A DNA stretch of 55,078 bases from Bacillota bacterium (GTDB lineage Bacteria > Bacillota > Clostridia > Christensenellales > CAG-138): the NCBI GenBank assembly GCA_023455425.1, contig JAEYCM010000003.1:1-55078 (forward strand). The letters are read 5' to 3'. This document shows, piece after piece, positions 34,546-44,063 of the stretch. Within the stretch, counting starts at the first letter, position 1. Every line of letters begins with the position of its first letter. Made by a program: the position numbers and the translations under genes. The notes beneath the pieces are model-generated. The model did no database searches. It saw only the letters and a list, made by a program, of their open reading frames with translations, and was not told the origin of the DNA.

Positions 34546-35869
34546 AGGATTGTCCGGAAAACTGCAGAATATATTTAAAAAATTGACCGGGCGCGGCAAG
34601 CTCAACGAAAAAGACGTGCAGGAAGCCATGCGCGAGGTCAAGCTTGCGCTGCTCGAAGCGGACGTCAACTTCCTTGTCGTGAAACAATTCATTAAGGATG
34701 TTACGGCGCGCGCCGTGGGGCAGGAGGTCTTAGAGAGCCTTACCCCCGGCCAGCACGTGATCAAAATCGTCAACGAAGAAATGACGCGCCTGATGGGCGG
34801 CAGCAACGCGAAGCTGGAATACGGCTCCACAACACCTGCCGTCATCCTGATGGCGGGTTTGCAGGGCGCAGGCAAGACGACCATGTGCGGCAAGCTGGCG
34901 GCCTATATCAAGAAGAACCATGCAAAGTCGCCGCTCCTTGTGGCGTGCGATATTTACCGCCCGGCGGCCATCAAGCAGCTCCAGGTGGTAGGGGAGAAGA
35001 TCGGCATTCCCGTGTTTGAGCGCGGGCAGAACGATCCCGCGAAGACAGCGCAGGAAGCGCTTGAATACGCGCGGCGCAACTTCCACGACGTGGTCATATT
35101 GGATACCGCGGGCCGCCTGCATATCGATACCGATATGATGCAGGAGCTTGTGCGCGTCAAGGAAGTGGCAAAACCCGCGGAAATCCTTTTGGTGGTGGAC
35201 GCCATGACAGGGCAGGACGCGGTAAACGTTGCAAAGACATTCAACGAGACACTGGAATTGACCGGCGTCATTTTAACCAAGCTCGACGGCGATACCCGGG
35301 GCGGCGCTGCGCTTTCCGTGCGCTCGGTCACGGGCAAGCCCATCAAATTCTCCGGCATCGGCGAAAAGCTCACGGATATCGAGCCGTTCCATCCGGACCG
35401 CATGGCGTCCCGAATATTGGGCATGGGGGATGTGCTTTCCTTAATCGAAAAGGCACAAGCCAACTTTGATGAAAAGAAGGCCGTGGAGCTTGCGGAAAAA
35501 CTGCGCAAGGACGCCTTTACGCTGGAGGATTTCTTGGAACAATTCCGCCAGATGAAGAATATGGGCTCCATACAGGATATCCTGGGCATGATGCCGGGCC
35601 TTGACGCAAGCAAACTCGGGAACCTTGAAGTGGACGAAAAGCAGATGGCGCGTATGGAGGCGATTATCCTCTCCATGACCAAGGCAGAGCGCGCCAATCC
35701 GGATATCCTCAATTTCAGCCGCCGCAAGCGCATTGCGCGGGGCAGCGGCACTACGCTCCAGGATGTCAACCGCCTCTTGAACCAGTTTGAAGCCACCCGG
35801 AAGATGATGAAGCAGTTCTCCGGCGGCAAAGGGAAAAAGGGCCGGATGCGCATGCCTTTCCAGTTTTAA
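34535..35869 (+). CDS. ffh: signal recognition particle GTPase Ffh
   Basis: A 444-residue SRP54-type GTPase that binds signal sequences and SRP RNA. The NG domain shows GLQGAGKTTMCGKLA (G1), DTAGRLHIDTDMM (G3) and TKLDGDTRGG (G4). The Met-rich M domain (GSIQDILGMMPGL; SGGKGKKGRMR) ends the protein. The start at 34535 is chosen over ATG 34529 because GGGAGG lies at a proper distance of six bases only from the former. Confidence 0.97.
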   Translation: MAFEGLSGKLQNIFKKLTGRGKLNEKDVQEAMREVKLALLEADVNFLVVKQFIKDVTARAVGQEVLESLTPGQHVIKIVNEEMTRLMGGSNAKLEYGSTTPAVILMAGLQGAGKTTMCGKLAAYIKKNHAKSPLLVACDIYRPAAIKQLQVVGEKIGIPVFERGQNDPAKTAQEALEYARRNFHDVVILDTAGRLHIDTDMMQELVRVKEVAKPAEILLVVDAMTGQDAVNVAKTFNETLELTGVILTKLDGDTRGGAALSVRSVTGKPIKFSGIGEKLTDIEPFHPDRMASRILGMGDVLSLIEKAQANFDEKKAVELAEKLRKDAFTLEDFLEQFRQMKNMGSIQDILGMMPGLDASKLGNLEVDEKQMARMEAIILSMTKAERANPDILNFSRRKRIARGSGTTLQDVNRLLNQFEATRKMMKQFSGGKGKKGRMRMPFQF

Positions 35870-35931
35870 TACGAATATCGTTTAAAAAACGAAATTCGTA
35901 TCGTGGTGCGGTAGCACAACACGTGCCGCAC
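35870..35931 (+). other. two hairpins in the ffh-rpsP gap
   Basis: Directly after ffh, TACGAAT-A-TCGTTT pairs with AAACGA-A-ATTCGTA, and GTGCGG (35906-35911) pairs with CCGCAC (35926-35931) around GCAC/GTGC. Neither has a U tract. They may shape the rpsP leader, protect mRNA ends or weakly attenuate. Confidence 0.4.
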
Positions 35932-36020
35932 AGCGGCGGGAGTATTGCGGTTAAATTAGTTGAAGCACGGGATTATTCCGTATTCATAAAGACAACACAC
36001 ATATTTTAGGAGGATACATT

Positions 36021-36263
36021 ATGCTTAAGATCAGACTGCGCAGGATGGGCGCAAAGAAAGCACCTTTTTACCGCATCGTCGTCGCCGATTCCCGCGCCCC
36101 GCGTGACGGCGCTTTCGTTGAGGAAATCGGCTACTACAACCCCATCAGCAATCCCGCCCAGATCGTTGTGGAAAACGAAAAGGCAGCGGATTGGATGAAG
36201 AAGGGTGCACAGCCCACGGATACCGTGCGCGCGCTCCTCAAAAAGAGCGGCGCCATCCAATAA
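36021..36263 (+). CDS. rpsP: 30S ribosomal protein S16
   Basis: An 80-residue protein with the S16 start MLKIRLRRMGAKKAPFYRIV and VADSRAPRDGAFVEEIGYYN. TAGGAGG lies before ATG 36021. It begins the rpsP-khpA-rimM-trmD group, the standard Firmicutes order for 30S maturation genes. Confidence 0.98.
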   Translation: MLKIRLRRMGAKKAPFYRIVVADSRAPRDGAFVEEIGYYNPISNPAQIVVENEKAADWMKKGAQPTDTVRALLKKSGAIQ

Positions 36264-36274
36264 GGAGTATTACA

Positions 36275-36502
36275 ATGGACGAACTGGTGAGATTTATCGC
36301 CCAAAACCTGGTGGATAAACCCGATGAGGTCAAGGTGGTCGTGAAAGAAGGCGAAGAGGCCACCATTATCGAGCTTTCCGTAGCGCCTGACGATATGGGA
36401 CAGGTCATCGGCAAGCAGGGGCGTATCGCAAAGGCCATCCGCACCGTGGTCAAGGCGGCGTCCGCCAGGGGAGATAAAAAGTATATCGTGGAAATCGTCT
36501 AG
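36275..36502 (+). CDS. khpA: KH-domain RNA-binding protein KhpA
   Basis: A 75-residue KH protein with the RNA-binding loop MGQVIGKQGRIAKAIR (GKQG is the GXXG motif). KhpA pairs with KhpB (Jag) and binds many RNAs, affecting cell division and elongation in Gram-positives. AAGGAG precedes ATG 36275, which overrides an in-frame upstream extension into rpsP. It lies one base before rimM. Confidence 0.95.
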   Translation: MDELVRFIAQNLVDKPDEVKVVVKEGEEATIIELSVAPDDMGQVIGKQGRIAKAIRTVVKAASARGDKKYIVEIV

Positions 36503-36503
36503 T

Positions 36504-37019
36504 ATGGAATACTACCGCATCGCATGCATCGTACGCCCGCACGGCGTACAGGGCAACGTTAAGCTTGAGCTGCTTACGGATAACGCAAACCGCTTTCGGG
36601 GCCTGACTGAGGCATATCTGGAAGCGGACGGCAAACGCACGCTTGTGAAGCTAAGCGGCATCGGGATTGCTCCCGATGCCGTTACCCTGCATATTGAAGG
36701 GACCGATACCCGGGAGCAGGCCGAACAGCTGCGCGGCGCATACCTGTGCGTGGATAAAGCGCATGCCGTCAAGCTGCCGCCGGATACCTACTTTGTGGCC
36801 GATCTCATCGGCTGCACGGTGACGGATACGGTGGGAGAAACGTATGGCCGTATAACGGATGTGCTGGAAACCGGCGCAAACGACGTGTATGTGGTGGAGG
36901 GAGAGCGGCCTATGCTGCTGCCCGCCCTTAAAAAGGTGCTCCATGAGGTGGATGTGGAACAAAAGCGCATCGTATTGAACAGCGAGGTTGTCGGGGAGGT
37001 CGCTTTATTTGCGGATTGA
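36504..37019 (+). CDS. rimM: 16S rRNA processing protein RimM
   Basis: A 171-residue protein with the RimM N-terminal domain (RIACIVRPHGVQGNVKLELL) and a C-terminal PRC barrel (TYGRITDVLETGANDVYVV; RPMLLPALKKVLHEVDVE). It assists maturation of the 30S head near S19. It begins one base after khpA and overlaps the trmD start by 11 bases. Confidence 0.95.
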   Translation: MEYYRIACIVRPHGVQGNVKLELLTDNANRFRGLTEAYLEADGKRTLVKLSGIGIAPDAVTLHIEGTDTREQAEQLRGAYLCVDKAHAVKLPPDTYFVADLIGCTVTDTVGETYGRITDVLETGANDVYVVEGERPMLLPALKKVLHEVDVEQKRIVLNSEVVGEVALFAD

Positions 37020-37755
37020 CGTGCTCACGCTCTTTCCGGAGATGTTTGCGGGCGTGCTCCATGCAAGCATATTAAAGCGCGCAGCGGAAAGCGGCCTGCT
37101 TATGGTGGATGTGCATGACATCCGCGATTATACGGACAACAAGCACCGCAAGGCGGACGATTATCCGTTTGGCGGCGGCGCGGGCCTTGTCATGATGGCC
37201 CAGCCCATTTACGATTGCGTAGACGCCGTCTTAGGCGGTGCGAAAGCGAAGCGCATCCTGCTTTCCCCGCGCGGGAAAACCTTTACGCCGGAGTACGCGC
37301 AGGAGCTGTCCCGCGAGGACCGGTTGCTTTTGCTATGTGGGCATTACGAAGGCGTGGATGAGCGCGTGATGGACATTATGGATGAGGAAGTTTCCATTGG
37401 GGACTATGTCCTCACCGGAGGCGAATTGCCCGCCATGGTGCTGATCGACTGCCTTTCCCGCTTTATTCCGGGGGTATTGGGGTGCAGCGCATCGGCGGAG
37501 GAAGAATCCTTTTCCGGCTCAGGGCTTTTAGAATACCCGCAGTATACGCGCCCCGCGGACTTCCGCGGGAAAAAGGTACCGGAAATTCTCCTGAACGGCC
37601 ACCATGCCAACATTGCCGCATGGCGCAAGGCGCAGGCGATTATAAAGACGCAGGCGACAAGGCCGGAGCTTTTGCGGGGCTTAACGCTCAGCAAAGCGGA
37701 AAGAAAGCAGCTGCGGGCGTTAAAAATGGAGAAATCACCTGAATACGAGGAATAA
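37009..37755 (+). CDS. trmD: tRNA (guanine-N1)-methyltransferase TrmD
   Basis: A 248-residue SPOUT methyltransferase that makes m1G37 in tRNA. The start is TTG 37009, giving the standard RIDVLTLFPEMF N-terminus, with GGGGAGG nine bases upstream inside rimM. The knot region shows LLLLCGHYEGVDERV and SIGDYVLTGGELPAMV, which bind S-adenosylmethionine; EYPQYTRPADFRG is the conserved loop. The length is normal. Confidence 0.96.
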   Translation: MRIDVLTLFPEMFAGVLHASILKRAAESGLLMVDVHDIRDYTDNKHRKADDYPFGGGAGLVMMAQPIYDCVDAVLGGAKAKRILLSPRGKTFTPEYAQELSREDRLLLLCGHYEGVDERVMDIMDEEVSIGDYVLTGGELPAMVLIDCLSRFIPGVLGCSASAEEESFSGSGLLEYPQYTRPADFRGKKVPEILLNGHHANIAAWRKAQAIIKTQATRPELLRGLTLSKAERKQLRALKMEKSPEYEE

Positions 37756-37758
37756 TGG

Positions 37759-37787
37759 TTGCCATATACCAAGCTTTGTGTTATACT
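37759..37787 (+). promoter_or_regulatory. promoter for rplS
   Basis: TTGCCA (37759-37764) and TATACT (37782-37787) with a 17-base spacer, starting directly after trmD and about 70 bases before rplS. Confidence 0.65.
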
Positions 37788-37860
37788 AGCCAACGGAAAA
37801 CGGGCGGTCCTCTGTTCGTAAGAAACGGGCACGAACGTCTATGAAAAAGGAGTAAGAAAA

Positions 37861-38226
37861 ATGTCTGACATCATTCGTGAATTGGAAAAAGAACAGCTTC
37901 GTACGGACCTGCCCAAGCTGCAGATCGGCGATACCGTCCGCGTCTTCGTGAAGGTCGTGGAAGGCAACCGCGAGCGCCTGCAGAACTTTGAAGGCATCGT
38001 CATCAAAATGCAGGGCGGCGCAGTCCGCAAAAGCTTTACCGTACGCCGCGTATCCTACGGCGTAGGCGTAGAGAGGACGTTCCCGTACAACAGCCCCCGT
38101 ATCGGCCGCATCGAGGTCGTACGCCACGGTCAGGTACGCCGTGCAAAGCTGTACTATCTGCGCGACCGCATCGGCAAGGCCGCCAAGGTCACCGAGCGTA
38201 TCGAGGTTAAGAAGAGCGCGGAATAA
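37861..38226 (+). CDS. rplS: 50S ribosomal protein L19
   Basis: A 121-residue L19 with LQIGDTVRVFVKVVEGNRER, FEGIVIKMQGGAVRKSFTVR and the ending KLYYLRDRIGKAAKVTER. AAAGGAG precedes the start. It has its own promoter and is followed by a terminator. Confidence 0.98.
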   Translation: MSDIIRELEKEQLRTDLPKLQIGDTVRVFVKVVEGNRERLQNFEGIVIKMQGGAVRKSFTVRRVSYGVGVERTFPYNSPRIGRIEVVRHGQVRRAKLYYLRDRIGKAAKVTERIEVKKSAE

Positions 38227-38243
38227 CAACCAGAAAAGAAAAG

Positions 38244-38289
38244 AACCCGACTGCACGCCGGAAACACCGGCCGGGCGGCGGGTTTTTTT
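38244..38289 (+). terminator. intrinsic terminator after rplS
   Basis: AACCCG and GCCGG pair with CCGGC and CGGGTT to make an interrupted GC-rich stem, followed by a T7 run, about 20 bases past the rplS stop. Confidence 0.8.
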
Positions 38290-38330
38290 ATACGAATTCG
38301 AAATTTGCATTATACCAGCAGGAGAAACGC

Positions 38331-39230
38331 ATGGTCATACAATGGTACCCCGGCCACATGGCAAAAGCGCGCCGCATGCTTATAGAGAATCTCAAGCTCA
38401 TCGACGTCGTCGTGGAGCTTGTGGATGCGCGCGCGCCGTTTTCTACCGGAAACCCGGATTTTGACGATTTGTTTACCAACAAAAAGCGCCTGCTTGTGCT
38501 CAACAAAAGCGATCTTGCGGACGCAAACATGACGCGCCGCTTTATTCAGTATTATTCCGAACGCAAGATTCCTGCCGTCCCGTTCGTATCCACCGCCGGG
38601 AACAAAAAGGCGGTCATTTCGCTCATTGAGGGCGCGGCCTCCGAAAGCGTTGAAAAAATGCGGCAAAAGGGTATTCAAAAGACCGTGCGCGTACTCGTGG
38701 CGGGCATCCCGAATGTGGGGAAATCCACATTCATCAACCGTATCGCAGGGGAAGTCCGCGCAAAGACAGGGGACATGCCCGGCGTCACGCGCGGCAAGCA
38801 GTGGGTCAAAATTACGCCGTACCTGGAATTGATGGATACGCCGGGGCTTCTTTGGCCCAAGCTGGACAACGAGCGGTATGCGCAGCGTCTGGCATTTTTG
38901 GGTTCCATCAAGGACGATATCATGGATACCGAAACGCTCGCGGGGCTGCTTCTGATTACCCTGCGGCAGCGCTTCCCGGAGGCGTTACAGACCCGTTATC
39001 CCAAGGTGACAGGCGATACGGAAGAAAGCGCGCTGCTTGAGGCGGTGGCGAGAAGCCGCGGATTTCTGTTGCCGGGAAACGAGGCGGATACCGAACGCGC
39101 CGCGCGCATCGTGCTGGATGAATTCCGTGCCGGGCGCATTGCACGCGTCACGCTCGATGATCCGGATGAACCGGAGCAAACGGCGCAAGCGCCGGAAACG
39201 GGAGGGGAGCCGCATGGCGAAGATCGCTGA
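38331..39230 (+). CDS. rbgA: ribosome biogenesis GTPase RbgA (YlqF)
   Basis: A 299-residue circularly permuted GTPase: G4 NKSD comes first (about residues 61-64), then G1 GIPNVGKST and G3 DTPGLLWP. It opens with VIQWYPGHMAKARRML, typical of YlqF, which acts in late 50S assembly. The C-terminus has a variable Glu/Pro-rich tail. The last 17 bases overlap the rnhB start. Confidence 0.96.
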   Translation: MVIQWYPGHMAKARRMLIENLKLIDVVVELVDARAPFSTGNPDFDDLFTNKKRLLVLNKSDLADANMTRRFIQYYSERKIPAVPFVSTAGNKKAVISLIEGAASESVEKMRQKGIQKTVRVLVAGIPNVGKSTFINRIAGEVRAKTGDMPGVTRGKQWVKITPYLELMDTPGLLWPKLDNERYAQRLAFLGSIKDDIMDTETLAGLLLITLRQRFPEALQTRYPKVTGDTEESALLEAVARSRGFLLPGNEADTERAARIVLDEFRAGRIARVTLDDPDEPEQTAQAPETGGEPHGEDR

Positions 39231-39861
39231 GGCGGAACGCCTGTTTGCGCTCACCGAAATCGAGCGTGGGTTTTGGCAGCGGTCTGATATCGTGCTTGCA
39301 GGTATGGATGAGGTGGGACGCGGCCCGCTTGCTGGGCCGGTGGTTTCCGCCTGCGTGGTGTTGCCGCCGGAGCCTTTCATTCAATACGTGAACGATTCGA
39401 AGAAGCTTACTGAAAAGCGGCGCGAACAGCTTGCAACAGAGATCAAGGCGCTATCTTCGGGCTATGCTTTGGGCTGGGTTTGGCCGGATGTGATCGATGA
39501 AATCAACATCCTGCAGGCCACAAAGCGGGCGTTCCAGTTTGCGTTTGAAGATATGAGTATTCCTGTAACGGACGTTCTGATTGACGCGCTTGGAGGGCTC
39601 AATATTCCCGCACGCCAGCATGCTTTTATCCACGGTGATGCCAGGAGCTACCTGATCGCCGCGGCTTCCATCATCGCCAAGGTGGCGCGGGACGCGTACA
39701 TGATCGAACAGGGCGACATCTATCCGCAGTATGGGTTTAAAAGCAACAAGGGCTATGGCACGCCGGAGCATATCGACGCGCTCAAAGCGTACGGCCCGTG
39801 TCCTATCCACCGCCGCAGCTTTTTAAAGAAGCTGTTCGGGGAAGAGTCGTATGGCGGATAA
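39214..39861 (+). CDS. rnhB: ribonuclease HII
   Basis: A 215-residue RNase HII that removes ribonucleotides from DNA. The active-site motif is AGMDEVGRGPLAGPVV (Asp and Glu metal ligands), with VLIDALGG and AAASIIAKVARDAYM further on, and GYGTPEHIDALK near the end. GGGAGGGGAG before ATG 39214 sets the start. It overlaps rbgA upstream and yraN downstream by 11 bases. Confidence 0.96.
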   Translation: MAKIAEAERLFALTEIERGFWQRSDIVLAGMDEVGRGPLAGPVVSACVVLPPEPFIQYVNDSKKLTEKRREQLATEIKALSSGYALGWVWPDVIDEINILQATKRAFQFAFEDMSIPVTDVLIDALGGLNIPARQHAFIHGDARSYLIAAASIIAKVARDAYMIEQGDIYPQYGFKSNKGYGTPEHIDALKAYGPCPIHRRSFLKKLFGEESYGG

Positions 39862-40207
39862 TCGCGAAAAGGGAGCGTACGGCGAAACGCTCGCGCTAAA
39901 GTATCTTGAACAAAAGGGATACGTTTTGATTGCCCGCAACTACCGCATTGGGCGGGATGAAATAGACCTTTTATTGCGAGATAAAGAAATGACCGTGTTT
40001 GTGGAGGTCAAGGCGCGTTCCTCCACCGCATACGGCCTTGCGTGCGAGGCGGTAAATAAGCGCAAGCAAAGCCGCATGACTCGCGCGGCGCTCGCATATT
40101 TACAGACGCAGCCTGTAGAAACGAGCGTGCGGTTCGATGTGGCGGAGGTCGATCTGAATACGGGTATGGTTCGCCACATTGAAAACGCGTTTATGGCGGA
40201 TGCGTAA
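39851..40207 (+). CDS. yraN: YraN family (UPF0102) nuclease-like protein
   Basis: A 118-residue protein of UPF0102 with the endonuclease-like core GYVLIARNYRIGRDEIDLLL and VFVEVKARSSTAYG (D, ExK). YraN proteins resemble Holliday-junction resolvase folds, but the role is unproven. The start lies within the rnhB 3' end, so they are coupled. Confidence 0.92.
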   Translation: MADNREKGAYGETLALKYLEQKGYVLIARNYRIGRDEIDLLLRDKEMTVFVEVKARSSTAYGLACEAVNKRKQSRMTRAALAYLQTQPVETSVRFDVAEVDLNTGMVRHIENAFMADA

Positions 40208-40223
40208 AGTTTTGCGGCCATCT

Positions 40224-40252
40224 TTGCGGGCCGTTTCTTTTTATGCTATGAT
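40224..40252 (+). promoter_or_regulatory. possible promoter for the glycosyltransferase gene
   Basis: TTGCGG (40224-40229) and TATGAT (40247-40252) with a 17-base spacer, 45 bases before the start. Confidence 0.5.
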
Positions 40253-40297
40253 GCAAATGGAACGAACCCCCTTTTTTATCTTAATTTTGGAGCGCGT

Positions 40298-43200
40298 ATG
40301 TTGAGAAAACGGTTGGTTGCTCTTTGTGTACTGATTATTGTGCTTTTAGCGTCTGCTCCTGCCTTAGCCCAGGGCGGGGAAAACCTAATTTATAACAGCG
40401 ATTTTTCTGTTGCGTCCGAAGATCAGAGCCTTCCCGCCGGCTGGTACTATGAAGCATGGATTCCGGAAGCCTCCCTGGCATATCTGGAAGAAGATGGCAA
40501 CGGAACAGGCTATGTGGTGATCGAAAACATGGAACCGAACGACGCGCGGGTGAGCCAGCTCGTTACGGTGGAGCCTGATACTTATTATCGTATCACCTGC
40601 GAAGTTTTGGCGGATGGCATAGAAGGGAATGCGGGCGCGGCCGTTTCGGTGACGGATACCTATGCTTCCTCAGAACCTATGTATCTGACGGATGGGTTTA
40701 CCCCCGTGGAACTTGTGGGCAGGACAGGCCCCGAGCAAACGGAGCTTGTGCTTTCCTTGCGCGTAGGCGGGTATGGCGCGCTCTCTTCCGGGCTTGCGAT
40801 GTTCCGCAATGTTTCCATGCGGGTAGAACCCAGTCCTCCCGCGGATGCCGCTTCCTTTGAGAAGCTTGATCCCAGCGATTATGCGGGTTCGGATGGCGAA
40901 TCAGCGCCGAGCCTGTTTCTGATTTGGGTGGCCGCGGCGCTTGTCGCGGGCCTGTTTGCGTTACTTTACCGCAAAACTATACGCGTTCCTTCCATGGCAG
41001 GTTTTGCGGAGGACAGGCAGGGGCAGCAGATTTTTCTTGTTCTGCTGGCGGCCTTTTTGTTCCGCACCGTATTGTCCGTCATATTCGTCGGGCACAGCAC
41101 GGATATCGCGTGCTTTTTGGGCTGGTCAAACAACATGGTGGAAAACGGCCCCGGCGGCTTCTACTCCAGCGGCATGTTTGCGGATTACCCGCCCGGATAC
41201 ATGTACGTGCTCTGGCTGCTTGGCGGCATAGGGAAGCTCCTGCGTTTGCCGCAGGGCGGCGCAGCCATGATAGTGCTTATTAAGCTCCCCGCCATTGCGG
41301 CGGATCTTATTTCTGCTTATCTTGTCTACCGTATTGCGAAAAAGCTTAACGTTACAAATAGCCGTGCGCTGCTGCTGATGGCGGTTGTAGCCTTCAACCC
41401 GGTGTTCGCGTTCGTTTCGGGCGGTTGGGGGCAGATCGACTCGCTGCTTACGCTCTGTATGCTTGGCGTGCTCTGGCTGTTTATGACGAGGCGCGGTATT
41501 CCGGCGGGCGCGCTCTTTGGCGTGGCGATATTGATGAAGCCGCAGGCGCTGATGTTCGGACCCTTGCTTGCGGCGGCGTATTTCTTGGAATGCAACAAAA
41601 CGAACTGGAAAAAGCAGCTTCTTCATACCTTGCTTTCGGTTTTAGCCGCAGTTGCGGTCATATTGCTGCTTGCGCTGCCGTTTGGGGACGGGCAGGGGTT
41701 TGCATGGCTCAAGGAAAAGTACCTTGGCACCGCCACTTCCTATCCGTACGCAAGCGTGGAGGCCTTTAACCTGTTCGCGCTTTTCGGCGGAAACTGGAAG
41801 GGGATCGGGGAAATTCCGTTCCTGTTCTCCTTTGAGGTATGGGGCTATATCGGTATCGTGCTTTCGGTGGCTGCAACCATCTGGCTTTATGCTGTGGGAC
41901 GCAAAAAGGGCCATAAGGGCATTCTGCTGTTTGCGGCCGCGTTCCTCATTTGCGCGCTGTTCATCATCGGCCTCTATATGCATGAACGCTACATATTCCC
42001 GGCGTTGCTGCTGTTGCTGCTGGCGGGGCTTTATTACAACGACAGGCGGCTCTATCTTGTCTTCCTGGGGCTCAGCGTTACCGTGCTGCTGAATGTGCTC
42101 TGTGCGTTTGTCATTGTGGATCATCAGGATTTGCGACAAGGCGCATATGAGACGCTTACCAGGGTGGGCTCGCTTCTTACTGTGCTGTTGTTCGCGTATC
42201 TCTGCTATGCGGCCTATGACATTGTCATTAGGGGCAACATCAAAAAAACGGCGCTGCTGGATACGGTGCGCGTTCAAAAAACAGAGGAGCCCAAACAGGC
42301 TGCGGCCCCGGCGCAGGACCTCCTTACAGAGAAGCCATATGAAAGGAAACTGCACTTTACAAAAAAGGACCAACTCTATTGCTGGGGATTGACGCTCGTA
42401 TACGCGGCCATTGCGCTGTTCCATTTGGGCTCATTCTTAGCGCCCGAAAGCGAATATGTCAGCATGCAGCCCGGGGAAAGCGTGACGCTTACGTTCGACG
42501 CGCCCGTCTCCATCTCAAAATACTGGGTATTCGGCGGCATTGCGGAAGGAACATTGCAATTGGCTGCGGACGACGGCAGCGAAGTTACCTACGAGCAGCG
42601 GTTTGACGATATGTTCCGCTGGCATGAGGAAGCGGCAAACCTCACGACCACAACGTTACTGGTTAACAACTACACCGGGAAGCTCGCCATCCGCGAGCTT
42701 GCGTTCTTTGACGCGGACGGAAGACGGCTGATTCCCAGAGGGGTTGATGAAAACGCCGCGCTGCTGGTGGACGAGCAGGATACGGTCCCGGATCATCCTT
42801 CCAGCTTCAACGGCATGTACTTTGACGAACTGTACCATGCGCGTACGGCCTACGAGCATTTGACGGGCATGGAACCGTATGAAAACACCCATCCGCCGCT
42901 TGGCAAGGTGTTTATTATGGCGGGCATCGCACTCTTCGGAATGAATCCGTTCGGCTGGCGCATCATCGGCGCGCTCTTTGGCATCGGCATGGTGCCCATA
43001 TTCTATGCGTTTGGCAGGCGGCTTTTCAAAAACGCGGAATACGCGCTTCTTGGCGCAACGTTATTCGCGTTTGACTTCATGCACTTTACGCAGACGCGCA
43101 TCGCCACAATAGACGTTTACGCCGTGTTCTTTATCCTGCTCATGTACTACTACATGTACCAATATTACTGGATGAGCTTTTATACGGACGGTTTGAAAGC

Positions 43201-44062
43201 GACGTTTAAGCCCCTGGGGCTTGCGGGTATCTTCTTTGCCTTGGGCGCTGCCTCCAAATGGATCTGCATCTACGCGGGCGGCGGCCTTGCCGTGCTGTTG
43301 GCGTTTTCCTTTTTTAAGCGTTACCGGGAGTACCGTGCGGCCATGGACGCCAACGACGAGGCGCTGATTGAAAAAACGAAGGAATTTTGGACGAATGTTA
43401 TAAAAACGCTGCTATTCTGCTGCGTGTTCTTCGTTGTTATCCCTGTCGTCGTCTATGTGCTTTCCTACCTGCCGTATATGCTCAGCGTGGGCAAGCATAC
43501 CCTGCAGGACGTGTGGAATTATCAGAAATACATGTGGAATTACCATAGTACGCTCGAAGCAACGCATCCGTACCAATCCACCTGGTGGGAATGGCCGTTT
43601 ACATTCCGACCCATGTGGTATTATCAGGGTACAGGCCTTCCGGAAGGGCAATTTGCGACCCTCACCGCCTCGGGAAATCCCGCGGTGTGGTGGGTCTGCG
43701 CGGTGGCGACAATTGCTTTGATTGGCAGCCGCGTCATGCGCAGAACGAAAAGCGATCCCGGTATCACCACGATATTTGTGGGTGCTGCTGCGAATTTCCT
43801 GCCTTGGGTATTGGTCACGCGCTGCACGTTCATCTACCATTTCTTTGCCACGGTGCCGTTTATCGTGTTCTGCGGCGTATTCCTGCTGCAGGGCTGGGAG
43901 CAAAAGAGCCCGGGCGTCAAATGGGTGAAATGGGCGTGGATGGCTGCGGTGGTTATCCTGTTCCTTTTGCTGTATCCCGGCCTCTCCGGTTATGAAATAT
44001 CCGTCGGCTATGCGCAATTCTTAAAATACCTGCCCGGCGGCAACCTGATGTATGGGGCGTAA
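40298..44062 (+). CDS. large two-part GT-C membrane glycosyltransferase (PMT-like C-terminal half)
   Basis: A 1254-residue protein. A signal peptide (1-25) leads to an extracellular beta-domain (about 26-195, carbohydrate-binding-like). A first polytopic half follows (about 205-660), with FLGWSNNMVENGPGGFYSS and many helices resembling a GT-C mannosyltransferase. After a cytosolic linker comes a second luminal beta-domain, then a protein-mannosyltransferase (GT39)-like half (about 835-1254) with MYFDELYHARTAYEHL, THPPLGK and a polytopic C-terminus. Bacterial PMTs transfer sugars from polyprenyl phosphates to exported proteins. Fusing two GT-C units in one chain is unusual. A small GtrA protein follows directly. 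Confidence 0.8.
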   Translation: MLRKRLVALCVLIIVLLASAPALAQGGENLIYNSDFSVASEDQSLPAGWYYEAWIPEASLAYLEEDGNGTGYVVIENMEPNDARVSQLVTVEPDTYYRITCEVLADGIEGNAGAAVSVTDTYASSEPMYLTDGFTPVELVGRTGPEQTELVLSLRVGGYGALSSGLAMFRNVSMRVEPSPPADAASFEKLDPSDYAGSDGESAPSLFLIWVAAALVAGLFALLYRKTIRVPSMAGFAEDRQGQQIFLVLLAAFLFRTVLSVIFVGHSTDIACFLGWSNNMVENGPGGFYSSGMFADYPPGYMYVLWLLGGIGKLLRLPQGGAAMIVLIKLPAIAADLISAYLVYRIAKKLNVTNSRALLLMAVVAFNPVFAFVSGGWGQIDSLLTLCMLGVLWLFMTRRGIPAGALFGVAILMKPQALMFGPLLAAAYFLECNKTNWKKQLLHTLLSVLAAVAVILLLALPFGDGQGFAWLKEKYLGTATSYPYASVEAFNLFALFGGNWKGIGEIPFLFSFEVWGYIGIVLSVAATIWLYAVGRKKGHKGILLFAAAFLICALFIIGLYMHERYIFPALLLLLLAGLYYNDRRLYLVFLGLSVTVLLNVLCAFVIVDHQDLRQGAYETLTRVGSLLTVLLFAYLCYAAYDIVIRGNIKKTALLDTVRVQKTEEPKQAAAPAQDLLTEKPYERKLHFTKKDQLYCWGLTLVYAAIALFHLGSFLAPESEYVSMQPGESVTLTFDAPVSISKYWVFGGIAEGTLQLAADDGSEVTYEQRFDDMFRWHEEAANLTTTTLLVNNYTGKLAIRELAFFDADGRRLIPRGVDENAALLVDEQDTVPDHPSSFNGMYFDELYHARTAYEHLTGMEPYENTHPPLGKVFIMAGIALFGMNPFGWRIIGALFGIGMVPIFYAFGRRLFKNAEYALLGATLFAFDFMHFTQTRIATIDVYAVFFILLMYYYMYQYYWMSFYTDGLKATFKPLGLAGIFFALGAASKWICIYAGGGLAVLLAFSFFKRYREYRAAMDANDEALIEKTKEFWTNVIKTLLFCCVFFVVIPVVVYVLSYLPYMLSVGKHTLQDVWNYQKYMWNYHSTLEATHPYQSTWWEWPFTFRPMWYYQGTGLPEGQFATLTASGNPAVWWVCAVATIALIGSRVMRRTKSDPGITTIFVGAAANFLPWVLVTRCTFIYHFFATVPFIVFCGVFLLQGWEQKSPGVKWVKWAWMAAVVILFLLLYPGLSGYEISVGYAQFLKYLPGGNLMYGA

Positions 44063-44063
44063 T

